Shown piece after piece: positions 13,880-25,350 of a stretch of 64,000 bases of DNA (position 1 is the first letter of the stretch; every line of letters begins with the position of its first letter). The notes beneath the pieces are model-generated. The model was not told the DNA's origin and did not search any database. It was given only the letters and a program-made list of their open reading frames with translations. The DNA is taken from the NCBI GenBank assembly GCA_021234155.1, contig JAJEKV010000063.1:1520947-1584946 (forward strand), written 5' to 3'. The stretch is from Isoetes taiwanensis. Taxonomy: Eukaryota > Streptophyta > Lycopodiopsida > Isoetales > Isoetaceae. The position numbers and the translations under genes are program-made.

Positions 13880-15260
13880 GAGACTTGAAGATTACATCCG
13901 AACAACTAGCTTCAGCTTTGAAAAACCCTTGACGCAGGCGGTGTTCGCCATAGCTGGAAGAGTAGAAAACAAGAAAAAGGTGGTGTCAAAAAACAGGGCA
14001 AAGGCAATTGCATTTGAAGCATCTGATCTGACCGCAAGCTACCAAGTATCATCCGTAATTTGGCTCCAGATGCCGACCAAAATCTCCTGCATAACAAACA
14101 AAAACAAAACAAGGGAGTCTGCTTAAAAACTGTAGCTAAATAAATGGCATAGGAAATAGAGCTTCTACCAATTTATGTGCAAAAGTGACGAACAGGAAAG
14201 AAAACAGCAGAAACAGAACGTAAAAGCTCAAGTACAAACAAAAAAACCAGCCGGATAATAGATGCAACAACCAAAGCAAGTAAAGACAGCGAGAAAAAAG
14301 AAAACCTTTTTAGTTCACCAGACCTTTGGAGGTCGATTTAGCAAGAAAAAAAATATGTGCAAGAATGTATCAGGTAGCGTCAGCGTCAGCGGCAGCGCCC
14401 TCGCAAGCGTATTGCTTTCAACTACTGCCTCCAAATTCCCAGTACACTTTCTATGTTACAGTTCTTAACTCTTAAAAATTTGAACCTTATCTAAATTGTG
14501 GCTCCATCCAACCATAACACAAGAATTAGCAAAACTGCACAATCTGATTAATCATCTCAAACTTTGAAACACTTCTCTTTTAATAATCCATTCTAACCCA
14601 GTGAGAATTCTTATCAAGCTATTTCTTCAATACCCTTAGTTCAAAATATTAATTCAGGATTCTTTAGTTCAACACAAGATCAAACTAAGAACCTTAAACA
14701 TCCCCCGCCCTTGTGTCCTTGCTTACAAGTAGAGCTCCATAATTCCCTTCAGACCCAGAGCTCCTCCTTCACAGCAAAAAACCCCCAAACCCCCAAACCG
14801 ATCTACTGGTTGATGTTAATAAATGGCCTCTTTATGTATAATCTTTCCATACATACCAGGTATATATCTGTCAATGTAATAATCGATTTACTGACCACAA
14901 TAATGAATTGCTTCTCTGTTTTACAAAACATCAAATACCTACATTGGCATGCCTGCTGACAAAAGAAAGAGGAGAGAAAGTAACCCAGACAAACAAAAAA
15001 ATTTATCACAGACTCACAGATCGATCCAGACAGTCTCTTTTGTGCAAACCGCAACAGATTCTGCAAAGAGGAGGATACACAACTGTTGAAAAATCCGACC
15101 TGCTGGAAACCCTCAGCTTCTACTTGCTCTGCAATCCGTGCGCTTTCCTCAGCCAATCCGTGTGCTGGAACACCTCTCTATCCCTGTGGTAGACCTAGAG
15201 TACCTCCGGCCGCCATAGCTATCGCGTTGGCCGTTGCCCTCTCCACGCCTCTCTATCATG
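13880..15260 (-). pseudogene. Possible broken gene or captured gene fragment, not recognised
   Basis: On the minus strand an exon-like stretch at about 15225-15010 encodes GLAEESARIAEQVEAEGFQQ, with one in-frame TAG a few codons after a possible ATG, and leads to a GTGAGT donor. A second stretch at about 14095-13905 follows an acceptor (TTATGCAG) and encodes EILVGIWSQITDDTW, a TAG, then SDASNAIAFALFFDTTFF. The composition looks coding but both parts carry stops. I do not recognise the protein. It lies within the X/Y transposon territory, so it may be a captured fragment. Unspliced chance frames remain possible. Confidence 0.3.
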
Positions 15261-15747
15261 ATGATAGACGTTGCCGCCTAAAAATGGAATCCAAGGAAAC
15301 ATAAAAGCTGAATAAATTGTTTTAATTTTTAAAAGTAACTTTTTTCATTGTCTCTCGTCCCTTTTTGGCATAAGGGATTTTTGGCACGACTAAAAGGGTA
15401 GGCGACAACACATAAGGCATTGAAATGCCTACCTATGGACCTTTTGACAAAATAAGTTACATACCTTTTTGTGCTCCCTTCGGAACTAAGGCCAAAAGGT
15501 GCACGTAAGTCACAAAGGTATAAAATGGCTCATAGCTTTAGCTACAAGTAAAATACAAGTAAATACATGTAAGCTGAAAGGTTATAACTACAAGTGGCAT
15601 ATGCAAATCTTGAGTGCTAAATGGAAAAAGTCCACATGCAACCTATGAAGTTAGAATTAGCTGTGCTCCTTGAATATTATATGCAAGCAATGAAGTTAGT
15701 AAGAGTATGAATTTTCCATTGCATCTCCGCCCTTATAACACCCTTGT

Positions 15748-16186
15748 AACATATAAGTACCATTAACATTAATTAACACAACCATTGGGTCCAACACATT
15801 TAAATTAAAATCCCCCTTAAACCCCCTTTGGTTTGGGGGCATATTCACACGGGGGGTGACTCCGGGCAACGAGAGCTGTTGGATAGGCATATTCACCCCT
15901 TATTCCTTAATCTACACCGTACGTAAAGTTCCTCGTTTGTGGGGTATGCAAGTACAAAATTTGCTATACTGTATAACAAGATTTGCAAAATACTATAAGA
16001 TTTCAAGCAAAATACTATATGGTGTTGATTTTGTGCGTGCAAAACATAATTATAAGGGCTCTCATTTGCCCCTACGTCACCCCGTGTGAATATGCCCCCA
16101 AACCAAAGGGGGTTTAAGGGGGATTTTAATTTAAATGTGTTGGACCCAATGGTTGTGTTAATTAATGTTAATGGTACTTATATGTT
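15748..16186. repeat. 439-bp palindrome at the left end of E1
   Basis: The arms pair from AACATATAAGTACC at 15748 to GGTACTTATATGTT at 16186, for about 115 bases each. They include CCCCCTTAAACCCCC, GGGGGCATATTCACAC and GGGGGGTGAC. The central ~200 bases are single copy. The inner arm and centre match the palindrome at 54669-55055 closely, while the outer 60 bases differ between the two copies but still pair within each copy. Confidence 0.85.
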
Positions 16187-16623
16187 GGTTGTTGTACTAA
16201 AAAATTTTGGGCCCTTGGGCCCTAAAAAAAAAACATAACGTAAAAAAAACATGCAAAACATGTAGCAATATGTAATACATAATATGTAATACGTAATGGT
16301 AAAAATAATATGAGTAACACAAGCTTCTAATACTAATATCTAGCATTAGCATAATGGTAGATAGATATTGAAAGGAAGGGTTATTAAATTTTGAAGTTTA
16401 AAGGATTGTAGACATTCAAAGGGTGAGATTTTTAAAGTTTCAACCTTTGATGGAGATATAACGGAGGGCGAAGTTTTTTAAGAATGGGCATTGCTAGATA
16501 TTGGTAGACATTGAAAGGAAGGGCTATAATAATGGTAGATATTGAATTTTAAATGGAAATAGTTCAAGGAAACAAACACGAATAACCATGGGATTTTCAA
16601 GCGGGCGGATATTAGGTTCACTT

Positions 16624-17884
16624 TAGGGTTTACGCATTCGATCATGGGAACTTACCAAAAGCGGATGTAAAACCAATCGGATTTGGCGAATCTAAGCTGT
16701 CTTTGTTCCTAGATGTTGAGAAGACACAGGCTGATTCGGATGTCCAAATTAACCATTGTGAATTTGTGAATTAAACCACATTCGAATGACATATCACGGA
16801 GTTTCGTTGATGAAAGTGGTTTGGAGACCTAAGCAGGAATGCCATGCCAGAGCTTGAGCATGTCGCTTACTTCTAAAACAATTATGTTACACCACCAACA
16901 ACAATACATTTCACATTGAGACCACTTCGGACACAATGAAAGGATCTATACATTTTCCAACCACATCCACAAAGCAACTGAAGTTCTGTGCAAATTATGT
17001 TGAAATCCCACCATGCCAACCATGTGCTTGAGCAAAAACCAGAGGTTGTGTCGGGTTATGAGCATCCACGTCACGTTTGGCACATCCGAGGTGTACATTC
17101 TCATCAACCACATCCATTTCATCCTCCTCTTCCATCAGCATATTGTCATCTTCTTCCATGAACTGATCTGTAGGATTCCCTGCAACCGTATTAAGCCTAA
17201 CAATTTGCACTTGAATTCATTGGTTGCCATGCTACTACAGCAAGATCTTTATCCTCTTTTTTTTACCTCAAAATCAATGTCCGGAAAATCTTGTCACGTT
17301 GACAAGTACTCTGCTTTTTTCAAAATAACCAGCACCGATATGATTGGGAAGCTTTTGAAGCTCACGAAGCTTGGGACCTGTGAATAATGCATAACCATAG
17401 GATCTATTCTTCAAAACTCGGAGCATGTTAAGCAAATAAAAAGGCACTCACCTTTGGGAAAAATATTGGAATTAATCCATATAGGTAGCTCCAAAGATCC
17501 CATTGTCGGACCACCAGGAAACAAGGGCTCGTTAACAGGCTTGTACAAAACAATAGCTTTCTCGTCATTTGCCGGCAAGATTATTTCCGAGGAATCTCTT
17601 GGCAATCTTGGCACAAGCTCGATACTATTTTTGAAGATGTCAAATCTGCACAACTTGGATTTCCAACCTCCAAAGCATTAACTGAATTCCAATTCTAAAA
17701 TCAGAAAACCCTATTTCATTACTATATGGTCCCAGCATATAGCTAAGCGCGTAAATCTCGGAGGGTTTTGCAGGGAAAAAGCTGAGGAGATCTGGCTATG
17801 GCAACACAACTTTAGGGTTTCAGCATTCGAACATGGCAGCTTACAAAAACAGATGCAAAACCGATTGGATTGGGCCGAATCTAA
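16624..17884. repeat. ~75-bp direct repeat flanking the E1 cargo
   Basis: A GGGTTTACGCATTCGA-type stretch at 16624-16697 recurs at 17813-17884 in the same orientation, including GCATTCGAACATGG, AAAACCGATTGGATT and CGAATCTAA. The two copies bracket the gene fragment and suggest a local duplication of the 5' region of the source gene, or repeat-mediated assembly. Confidence 0.6.
16990..17690 (-). pseudogene. Broken fragment of an unrecognised plant gene inside E1
   Basis: On the minus strand an exon (about 17630-17452) encodes IELVPRLPRDSSEIILPAND, KPVNEPLFPGG and LPIWINSNIFPKG, and ends at a GTGAGT donor. A second exon follows a CAG acceptor at about 17382 (PKLRELQKLPNHIGAGYFEK). There the frame shifts at an A run and meets a TGA before QDFPDIDFE and a GTAAAA donor. 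A last exon (about 17210-16995) encodes an acidic segment (MEEDDNMLMEEEDEMDVVDE) and HGWHGGIST before a stop. I do not recognise the family. The kept splice sites show that the fragment came from genomic DNA, not from mRNA. Confidence 0.6.
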
Positions 17885-18561
17885 CTCAGGACACAGGTTC
17901 CATGTAATTGTCTATGAATGAATCTGTTTACATATACTTACAGGAACCTCGGTGAATGGTTTGACGTGCAAGCCAGCTGGGGAAGTAGTGTCCATAGATT
18001 TCTTGTCCACCAGGCTAAGAAACCCAAGCGGCATTCAACAGGCTCGAGTCTGCAGTGAACGGATTAAATGTACAGACTTTTGTAGGGCTGAACAAGTTAG
18101 GGATCTCGTTGGCTCTTATAAACCCTCCGCATGTTTTCATATTCAATATTCCTGCGACCTCGTTGCCAAGCTCGGGCCAATTTCACCACTTAAAATTTGC
18201 TCACATGACAATAAGAATATCAACACTGCTTTGTTGCCTTGAAACCCACCGGACCATGCCTTGGAAACTTTGAATATGTAGCACAAAGCTCTTTGAAGCA
18301 AGCATCCGGCCGCATCATCCTCCGCACTAAAGCTTTACGCTCTTACGCACATGCAAACCAAATGAAATGCTTGTTCAGATACGCTTCCACTCCAAATCTG
18401 TTTCCACTCTGATCAGAAGAACATTAATTTTTTGCAAGAATGCCATGCTATCCACGAGGCTTGCATGTTCAGCCCCTAAAATAAAAAGAGGGCTTTTGTT
18501 GTGAGCCCTTGAATGTTGGACCATTGAAAAAAAAAAGCTAAATCAACCACTAAGAAATGGT

Positions 18562-18682
18562 GCACTCTAGATGTACGCATTAGTACATCCATTCCAATAC
18601 GCCATGAAATCTTAGGAAAACCTTTGTGAAAAGCGTACAAAAACACAAAAAAAACCCCCTGTTATTATGCTACATATTAGAG
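18562..18682 (+). repeat. Right-end block of E1, shared with E2
   Basis: From GCACTCTAGATGTACG to ATGCTACATATTAG this block aligns, with a few gaps, to 57058-57176. The best-conserved parts are AAGCGTACAAAA, CACAAAAAAAACCCC, and TGCTACATATTA at the very end. The similarity stops right after it in both places, which marks a probable element end. Confidence 0.7.
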
Positions 18683-18689
18683 CCTCATG

Positions 18690-20055
18690 TATTACAAAAT
18701 CAAAAGGATTAAGAATTTTGCCCCCATGAGTACAAAAAAATTAATAATGGGCCAATGAGTTGTGTCACATGCATCCCATTGTTAGTAAGTGTCAGGATCT
18801 AATTCTAAAAATGGGAATCCACTACACAACATTGTGTGGGTCTTTAATTACACTAGACCTAGACCGTGACTATTCATATGTATTTCAAATAAAATATGTC
18901 CAAAACTTAGCATGTAATGCATTTACGCCCAAATTTTAGTAGATCGTGAGCAAAATATGTGTATACGACACCAGTATTCTCCACCTAGGTATAGGTGAGA
19001 AACCAAATTAAAATATGAAAGCAACCAGAATGGACCATCTACCAAATTAAAATATGAGAGCAGCTAGAATGGACTATCTATTGACAACCTGTATGAGGGA
19101 TGTGTATGCGCCATCTCTTATTTGAGTATGCACCCAAACAAAAAGGGGAAATTTATACAAAATCTAGATTAGTACCAATTTCTACACAGTCCAGCCTAGC
19201 GCCGATTGAGATTTCTGAAACCGAGTCTAACCTTGATCCATTCATACCATTTGAGAAGGCTAATTAACATGTAAGAAGTAACTACCAGAATTGAAAAAGC
19301 TAAAAATCAATGGTTTATATCAGGTGGGCGCACACTATGCAAACATAAAGAGAATCTGAACTTCTAGAGACCCATGACCATGTTGACACCACGTTATACT
19401 TATATACATTCTCATGCATTGCCCTAGCTACAATGCATACTACCAACACCTGAACAGATATATGTGCATATGTCAATATACATACCAAAAAGTAGCAGTA
19501 TAGATAGAAGATACAACAAATAGTTAGTAACAAAATCATTTCTTCGAAAATAATCTATTTGTCTATTAAGAAGCAAGCATTTTTGAAATATCTGCCAATG
19601 ACTTGAGTTTGCACTTGATCAAAGTATCCACAAAAAAACATGTCTCTTCTGTTGTGTTTCCCTCTGGAATATCTAGAACATAAAACTTTATGCCCGATAT
19701 GTATGAGTTGAGAACAAATAATTATAATCATTCTCCGCATAGTTTCTAAAAACATATAAAGTGCACCATCTTGAAATGGAAGAGAGATGTTCCAAGGTTT
19801 ATTCAAGCAACACCTTTGGAACTTTTACCACAAATCACTAAACAAACATTGTGGCATACACATGTGGCTGAGAAAGAAAAAAATGTCAGATGAAGGAAGA
19901 ATGCTTCTTGTACGAAGACAAACATGCACAAGTCTTCTACAAAGAGCTTGTGCTGTATTTTGCAAATAAAAACTGATAGAAACCACTATTATATGTTGGT
20001 TCTCTAAAGATAAAAACAATTTATATAAGATCAAACAATGAGAAACTACAAAATA
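18690..20055. other. AT-rich stretch, nothing recognised
   Basis: This stretch has only short chance frames, no splice-supported exons and no long repeats. A short near-duplication containing ACCAAATTAAAATATGA occurs at 19001 and 19038. Confidence 0.5.
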
Positions 20056-20059
20056 AAAA

Positions 20060-20668
20060 ATTTACAAAAAGACCATATCTATAGTGGTTTTGATAGTGCT
20101 TAACTACAACGACTGTTTTTTGTGTGCCTTATGAGCAACGGCTATGGATAGCCACATCCTTTAGGTGATACTGGTGATACTTATGAATAATTACCATGAC
20201 AATTAACTGAGTATGAAACTATAATACAAACTACAACCATTTTATATATACATTGTGATAATAGAAAACTAACATAAATAACCACCATAGCATTTAAATT
20301 GACACAAAAAACCATGCCATAAACTACTTCAATTTTGTGATAATAGAAAACCTATATAGAAAACCATTTCTATATTCAAAGTGGTGTTGAAAAACCATGT
20401 CACAAACCACTGTCCATTTAATAACCATACTACGTTAAAATACCAACATGAATGCCCACCATTAATGCAAGAAACAATGTAATAAACTAATATCGGTTAT
20501 AATAAACCACACTATAACAAAAAATCAACATGAATAACCATGTACTAGATGTGAAAACCATTATGGTATATGGTTTTGATTAGGAATGAAATTTTTAGCA
20601 TAAAAAACCACATCTATAGTGGTCTTTCAATGGTTTATTATAGTGGTTAATTTTTTGGGTGCCTTGTG
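20060..20668 (-). mobile_element. Subterminal region and terminal repeat of transposon X (copy B)
   Basis: The end GGGTGCCTTGTG at 20657-20668 matches 11139-11150. The ~600 bases before it are dense in short motifs such as TATAGTGGTTTT, AACCAT and ACCACTATAG in both orientations, a typical subterminal repeat pattern for CACTA elements. TCA at 20669-20671 is the target duplication partner of TGA at 11151-11153. Confidence 0.7.
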
Positions 20669-21285
20669 TCAGATGCCATGATAGCATCTACTGATGGTAA
20701 ACAATTATTATCTAAACCAAAAAGATTCCCAACTCTCTTTCCAAAAAACTTGATTTCATTGTCAAATAAGATAGTACATTGCTGCCTGTCAAAGTTGACA
20801 GTATATCCCATATCTACTAATTGACTGATGGAAATTAAATTCCTAACTAAGCTTGGTACACACAAGACATCCTTTAATTCTACTGCTTTCCCTTCCAAGT
20901 CAAATATAAGATGCCAGCACATTGCACTCTTTGAAGTTTCCCATTTCCGAGTTTGACATATCCTTTTCTTTCTTCATCTTTATTTTTTAGTAGCTTTGCT
21001 GAGCCTGTCACTGTTTTCCCTGCTCCACTATCTAGAATTAGTAGATCATTTGTGGTGTTAGTTTCTTTGCTAGAAATTGCAAAAGCATCAGAAATGTTTA
21101 CCTCAGCATCCTCATCCTCTTCACTTGTTTCTTCTACTTCTTGGGTCAGATTTACTTTAGAGCTTTGTCTTTTAATTTCTCTTCCTTGACTTCTGTATGA
21201 TCCTCTCCCTCTGTTGCCTTTTCCCTTTCCACTTTTGCTGCCCTTAGATTGGAGAGGCCTTCGGACTTGTGTAGTGCCCACTATT
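20669..21285 (-). pseudogene. Ty1/copia piece 1: protease
   Basis: The first frame (21281 down to about 20900) has a basic, glycine-rich linker, an acidic stretch, and the aspartic protease motif LLILDSGAGKTVTGS. After a frameshift near 20905 the next frame reads AVELKDVLCVPSLVRNLIS, ISQLVDMGY and a FDRQQCTILFDNE segment, the usual copia region before integrase. The frame ends at the X terminal repeat, where it joins the integrase piece at 11151 in phase once X and one TGA are ignored. The gag zinc knuckle expected upstream is missing, and another insertion may start near 21285. Confidence 0.88.
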
Positions 21286-21289
21286 CCAC

Positions 21290-22050
21290 TCGTAAAAGAA
21301 GGGTTAGTCGAGTGGCACTTGTATGTGTAGCCATCCTATGGGCTGGAATTGTTATTTTAATGTCCCAAACCCCCGCTTTGGCTTCATGGCCATGCAGGGG
21401 GCATCGTTACCTAAGGCTTTAAGCCAATTGTTTGGGTTTAGATCGTCCCATGTTTTTACACTCCAAACTGTGGTTGCTCTTTATTCATGCCAGTCTGTGA
21501 GCTACGTTTTTGCATTTCACATTTTTCTTTAGCAAACTCTCGAAAATTGCTCACCTATCCAGTTCGGGACAGAAGAACTATGTTTAAATTCACTGCGATA
21601 TGATAAAAGGTACTCAAACTGCTTATGATGTTAGGATATGCATACTCAAATTACATAAAAAATAACATAATTTATACAAAAATTGGTGTCGAGCAGATGT
21701 CGAGTCACCTTCTAAGCAGATCATTTTAAAATAAAAGAAAACACAAAACACACAGCCGAGGAAACACAGTTGGAGCAGGAGGAGTGATTTGTAGAAGGCC
21801 AGTTGGTAAGACACAGTCAGAGCAGAAGACATGGTTGAAGCAGATAATCGTGCGCAAACCAGTTGGGATAGACATGTCGACAAGTTATGGTAGCTAACGG
21901 AAAAGCATACCAGTTGGGGTGGGCCGGAGAGGAACCATTCTACAGCAGGTTATGCCGGCTGGGTATGAGATCTGCCCTTAGCCCATTGCTAAATCATTCT
22001 TGTTGGTTGAGGGCTCCCCGGATTTTTTTATTTTCTCGGTCCCCCTTGAA
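21290..22050. other. Non-coding stretch, nothing recognised
   Basis: Only an inverted CCACTCG...CGAGTGG pair at about 21285-21325 stands out. It sits next to the copia protease piece and could be a transposon end. Otherwise no frame or repeat is convincing. Confidence 0.4.
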
Positions 22051-22059
22051 ATAAGCACC

Positions 22060-22545
22060 CTACATACCTACTCGAGCGGATTTTTTTTCACAATTATTTA
22101 CACAGACCTTTGCATAGTCGCCTACCAGAAGCACATATTGATTCCCTTTGATTTTTGGAATTTTCCCGATTGATTGTAGGAGATTGAAATACTTCAATGT
22201 CCTTTCTCTGTCATCATGTCTTACTGTATCATTTTTGTCGCTCAGAATTCCCATTATTTCTAATAGTTTCAGATTATAACCAGAATCCTGATGCATGATG
22301 TACCCGATCACAATGTAAACAGTGCACCCTCCCACAAGCCACACATGAGTTCAACCCCTTTCCAGACAAAGGCATGACCCGTTACACAAGCACCATGGTC
22401 CTATATATTTTAATTCCTTGTTGTAGAGAATTGTTAAATTGCCAGGCACCTTGGACTTTCTTCTTTTCCTTGCCGACCTGTCAATTTGGGTTACTGCCTC
22501 CATAATTCTCTTACCTTTGTCCATCTATATGATACGAATCTGTAA
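22060..22545 (-). CDS. Unrecognised open frame, possibly transposon-derived
   Basis: On the minus strand a possible start at about 22533 gives MDKGKRIMEAVTQIDRSARK and then a cysteine-rich part (GPWCLCNGSCLCLERG) with a TGA after it. The frame reopens from 22344 with MWLVGGCTVYIVIGY and ILSDKNDTVRHDDRERTLKY, ending at 22060. The internal stop and lack of known motifs suggest a decayed gene. Transposon X or Y cargo is one possibility. Confidence 0.25.
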
Positions 22546-22689
22546 TCTCCAGAGTTATTTTACAAAACCATCGTCAGAAAATAAGACAAATAAACCCAAA
22601 TCCACCCCTTAAGAGCAAAGCTCAACACCCAATCGGGCTATCTTGAGCAGGTCGCAGATGTCCTGTAGCATCCAAGAGTGTCGCCAATA

Positions 22690-22975
22690 GTATCGCATAT
22701 GGTCGTGCATCCAAGTATTGGATGTGGCCTCCTTATATAGATAAGGCCTTTTTTATAAAGGCCTTTAGTTTCTTACCTTGCCTCCCTTATAATATTAAAG
22801 GCCTTTTATATTTTTGTAAAAGGTTCGATGCCCCAAATATAGATCAATACATTTTCTTTATTCGTATCCCTTAATAATAGCTTTAAAAAGTCCACATCTT
22901 TGTTAAAAGGTCTTGGCTCTTTCTCATTTTCTTGCCCCCATAGCCACTCCCCCGAGTGCCACCATATCACTATAA
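22690..22975. repeat. AAGGCCTT-rich stretch with an LTR-end-like string
   Basis: Several inverted AAAGGCCTT motifs lie at 22730-22815. At 22935-22972 the string GCCACTCCCCCGAG, followed by CACCATATCA, matches the ends of the small LTR element at 39480-39508 and 40920-40947. It may be the edge of a decayed copy of that LTR. Confidence 0.4.
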
Positions 22976-23732
22976 CTATGCCCTTTCCGAAGGATATCTG
23001 ATGTTGTGTGTTCTAAGGTATCTCTTTCCTGGTCTGATTATGTTCATCTTTATATTTATTTAGGGTTTACTCTTCCACTCTCCGGCAATCTCTTCACATA
23101 CGTTAAATTGAATGAGAAAGATTTACCTGTGTCCGGATGATCCTATCCTTATTATATGCGGATGTTGATTTCTTACATGCGCCTTCTCTTGTCCTTCCAC
23201 GTGGTCCATCCCATTCTATGGCCTGCCTTTTCCTTGCCAGCTTTAAATATATCCGCTTATCCTATTCTAATGCTTTAATTATATACGCTCAGATCCTATA
23301 CTCCTCTTTGTACAGGTCATCTTTTGATTAGACCACTATGGTTTCTCTTGATCTCCATTTGCTTAGCGTTCATGCCTGCCACTCTAGAATATTCGGATCC
23401 TAGAAGTCTCCATTTTTAAATACCTCTATTTTCTAATGATAGCAGTCATTAATAACTTCCATGTTTAGAAATCATAAGATGTGACACGTCTATCTATTGT
23501 CTATCGGCGTGTTAGAAAGGCTAATACTAGTATTTTAGAATTCACATATCGATTCCAAAGTCAGTTATTTCAAAATTTCAGACAACGTATATTATATTAC
23601 GTTAAATAGTCGCTATATCCTAGTCCATCAGTTGTATATCTGAGAACTTCTTGTACAAAAATTACCATCCACATATGCTCGGATAGTTGGGTGCCTTGTT
23701 GTTCTCATTCTGACTTAACCTGGGTTGTATCC

Positions 23733-24188
23733 TTATCCCAGATTGCCCCCTCTGTTCTCTTCGATCAATTTTTCAAGAGTCAATGTGTAATCCAGATTGT
23801 TCCCAAATATAGCCAGTAATTTGTCCGGCTTCTTGGCCGAGAACTGCGTTTTATCCGAAAGTAGCAACGCATGCGCTTCCCTTTGTTGCTGGAACAACTG
23901 ATAATTTGTGATGAAATGAGATTTCAGGTCATTTGCTATCCTTTTTAGGAGCTTTTCTAATGCTATGCATCTAATCACTTCCTTTTTAGATAATCCAGTC
24001 TCATTTTCCCCCATGGCTTCCTCTTCTTTCTCTACTTCATCTGTAGGCAGTCCTACTTCCATTAGGCACTTCACACAATTTACGAACTCTGGCCTGTATT
24101 TCTTTTTGAATTTTCTAAGTACCTCCCATTGCGTTCGTCCAGTATCACTTGTATTCTTGCTCTCTGCATCATTAGGCCATTCTCCCAC
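23733..24188 (-). CDS. Unrecognised 151-codon open frame
   Basis: The frame starts MGEWPNDAESKNTSDT and contains WEVLRKFKKKYRPEFVN, an acidic middle, and a helical C-terminal part (CIALEKLLKRIANDLKSHF, QQREAHALLLSDKTQF, TLTLEKLIEENRGG). It has no signal peptide, membrane segment or recognised motif. It is the longest clean frame here not explained by retroelements. A GGGTGCCTTGTTG string like the X terminus lies 40 bases downstream of its stop, so it may be cargo of an X-like element. Expression and homologs are unknown. Confidence 0.35.
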   Translation of the reverse strand: MGEWPNDAESKNTSDTGRTQWEVLRKFKKKYRPEFVNCVKCLMEVGLPTDEVEKEEEAMGENETGLSKKEVIRCIALEKLLKRIANDLKSHFITNYQLFQQQREAHALLLSDKTQFSAKKPDKLLAIFGNNLDYTLTLEKLIEENRGGNLG

Positions 24189-24189
24189 C

Positions 24190-25350
24190 TAGAAGCCTAT
24201 TGATCATCATTCTCATGTCGCTGTCGCCTACCCTTTTTTCTCTCGTGGCCCTCGAAAACTCGCTTTATTTTGTTTTCTCCTTCCCATGGAGCTAACCGCT
24301 AATTTTCAAAAAGGTATGTTCATTTTCAAAAAAAGTTGCCATTGTGCAGTGTACTGATGCTTGTGTTTTTGAAAGTATGACAGTGTGTGATACTATCCCA
24401 TGGAATGTTGTGATTGGAGCAATTTCTACATGTATGGCGCACAAGCATGTAGCCAGCATCTTGCTATCGGCGATGAGGATGGACATGGGATCAATATAGA
24501 ATAATGGAAGGTATCGCAAAGAATGATTACAATTGCAAAAGTAAAAAAAGTAATTGTACTCATCTGGGATCGCCCGACACCCAATGCCCATCGCCCATCG
24601 GGCATCACGCATAGGCCATCGCGCATCGTCCAACAACTCTCACCATGCGCCTAAGCCACCTATGGGAACCTCAGACTGCCTCCAAATGCACGGTAAGAGT
24701 CCCCCAAAATGTTTGATCACTTTTGCCTGACCAAATTAGCCCCAAATCAAGTGAATTTTTTGTAGTAGGTCTTGTAGAAGCTCATGCACGTTCCTTATAA
24801 CTTAATCCACCGTAAAGTTGTTAAATATTTAACTCAAACAACCTCAAAATTCTCCAATCCTGAAACTCCAAACATAGTGTTTTATCTTGTAAATTGGCAT
24901 TTGACCTCATCCCCTCTACAATTGCTCTCCAAGCTCCAACCTGATTCTTTTACTCCCAGAAGCACTTAGGCATCCGTTTTGTTATTGTCAGATAGTATTT
25001 TGACGTGACAATTCAAGCATTCAAGCACTGGTACATCACCTTTGCTCATATCAAAGAGGTAGAACTTGACCTAAGTTTTCCATGTTTTTCAAAGTGAATT
25101 TATTAGCTCCAATATTGTCTGCCACTCCATATTACCAAATATCAAGAAGGGATTCCGTCACAAGCTAGATTCTAGGACTGTTCACAAATCAATGTGCGCA
25201 CTGATCCAAATCAAAATGATCCAAGACCTTAGAGCATCTGTCAAACATAATAGAGGCCTTACAAAATAAAGCCCAGCATATGCCAGATTACATGATCATG
25301 AACTTTGAAAATGATAACCACTTCTCTGCTAACGCTGTCTTGGCCATCTT
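24190..25350. other. Mostly featureless; short GCCCATCGC repeats
   Basis: At 24570-24640 degenerate GCCCATCG/GCGCATCG units of about ten bases repeat. The rest is AT-rich with chance frames only. Confidence 0.4.

Larger units (their letters stand above)
15748..18685. mobile_element. Composite element E1 carrying a gene fragment
   Basis: In order, E1 has a long palindrome (15748-16186), a small GC hairpin flanked by A/T runs (about 16196-16240), a broken minus-strand gene fragment (16990-17690), and a right block at 18562-18682. The palindrome core, the A/T-flanked hairpin and the right block all recur in the same order and orientation in E2 (54672-57180), where the cargo is a different gene. 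The boundaries of E1 are approximate because no target duplication was found. Its superfamily is unknown. Confidence 0.6.
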
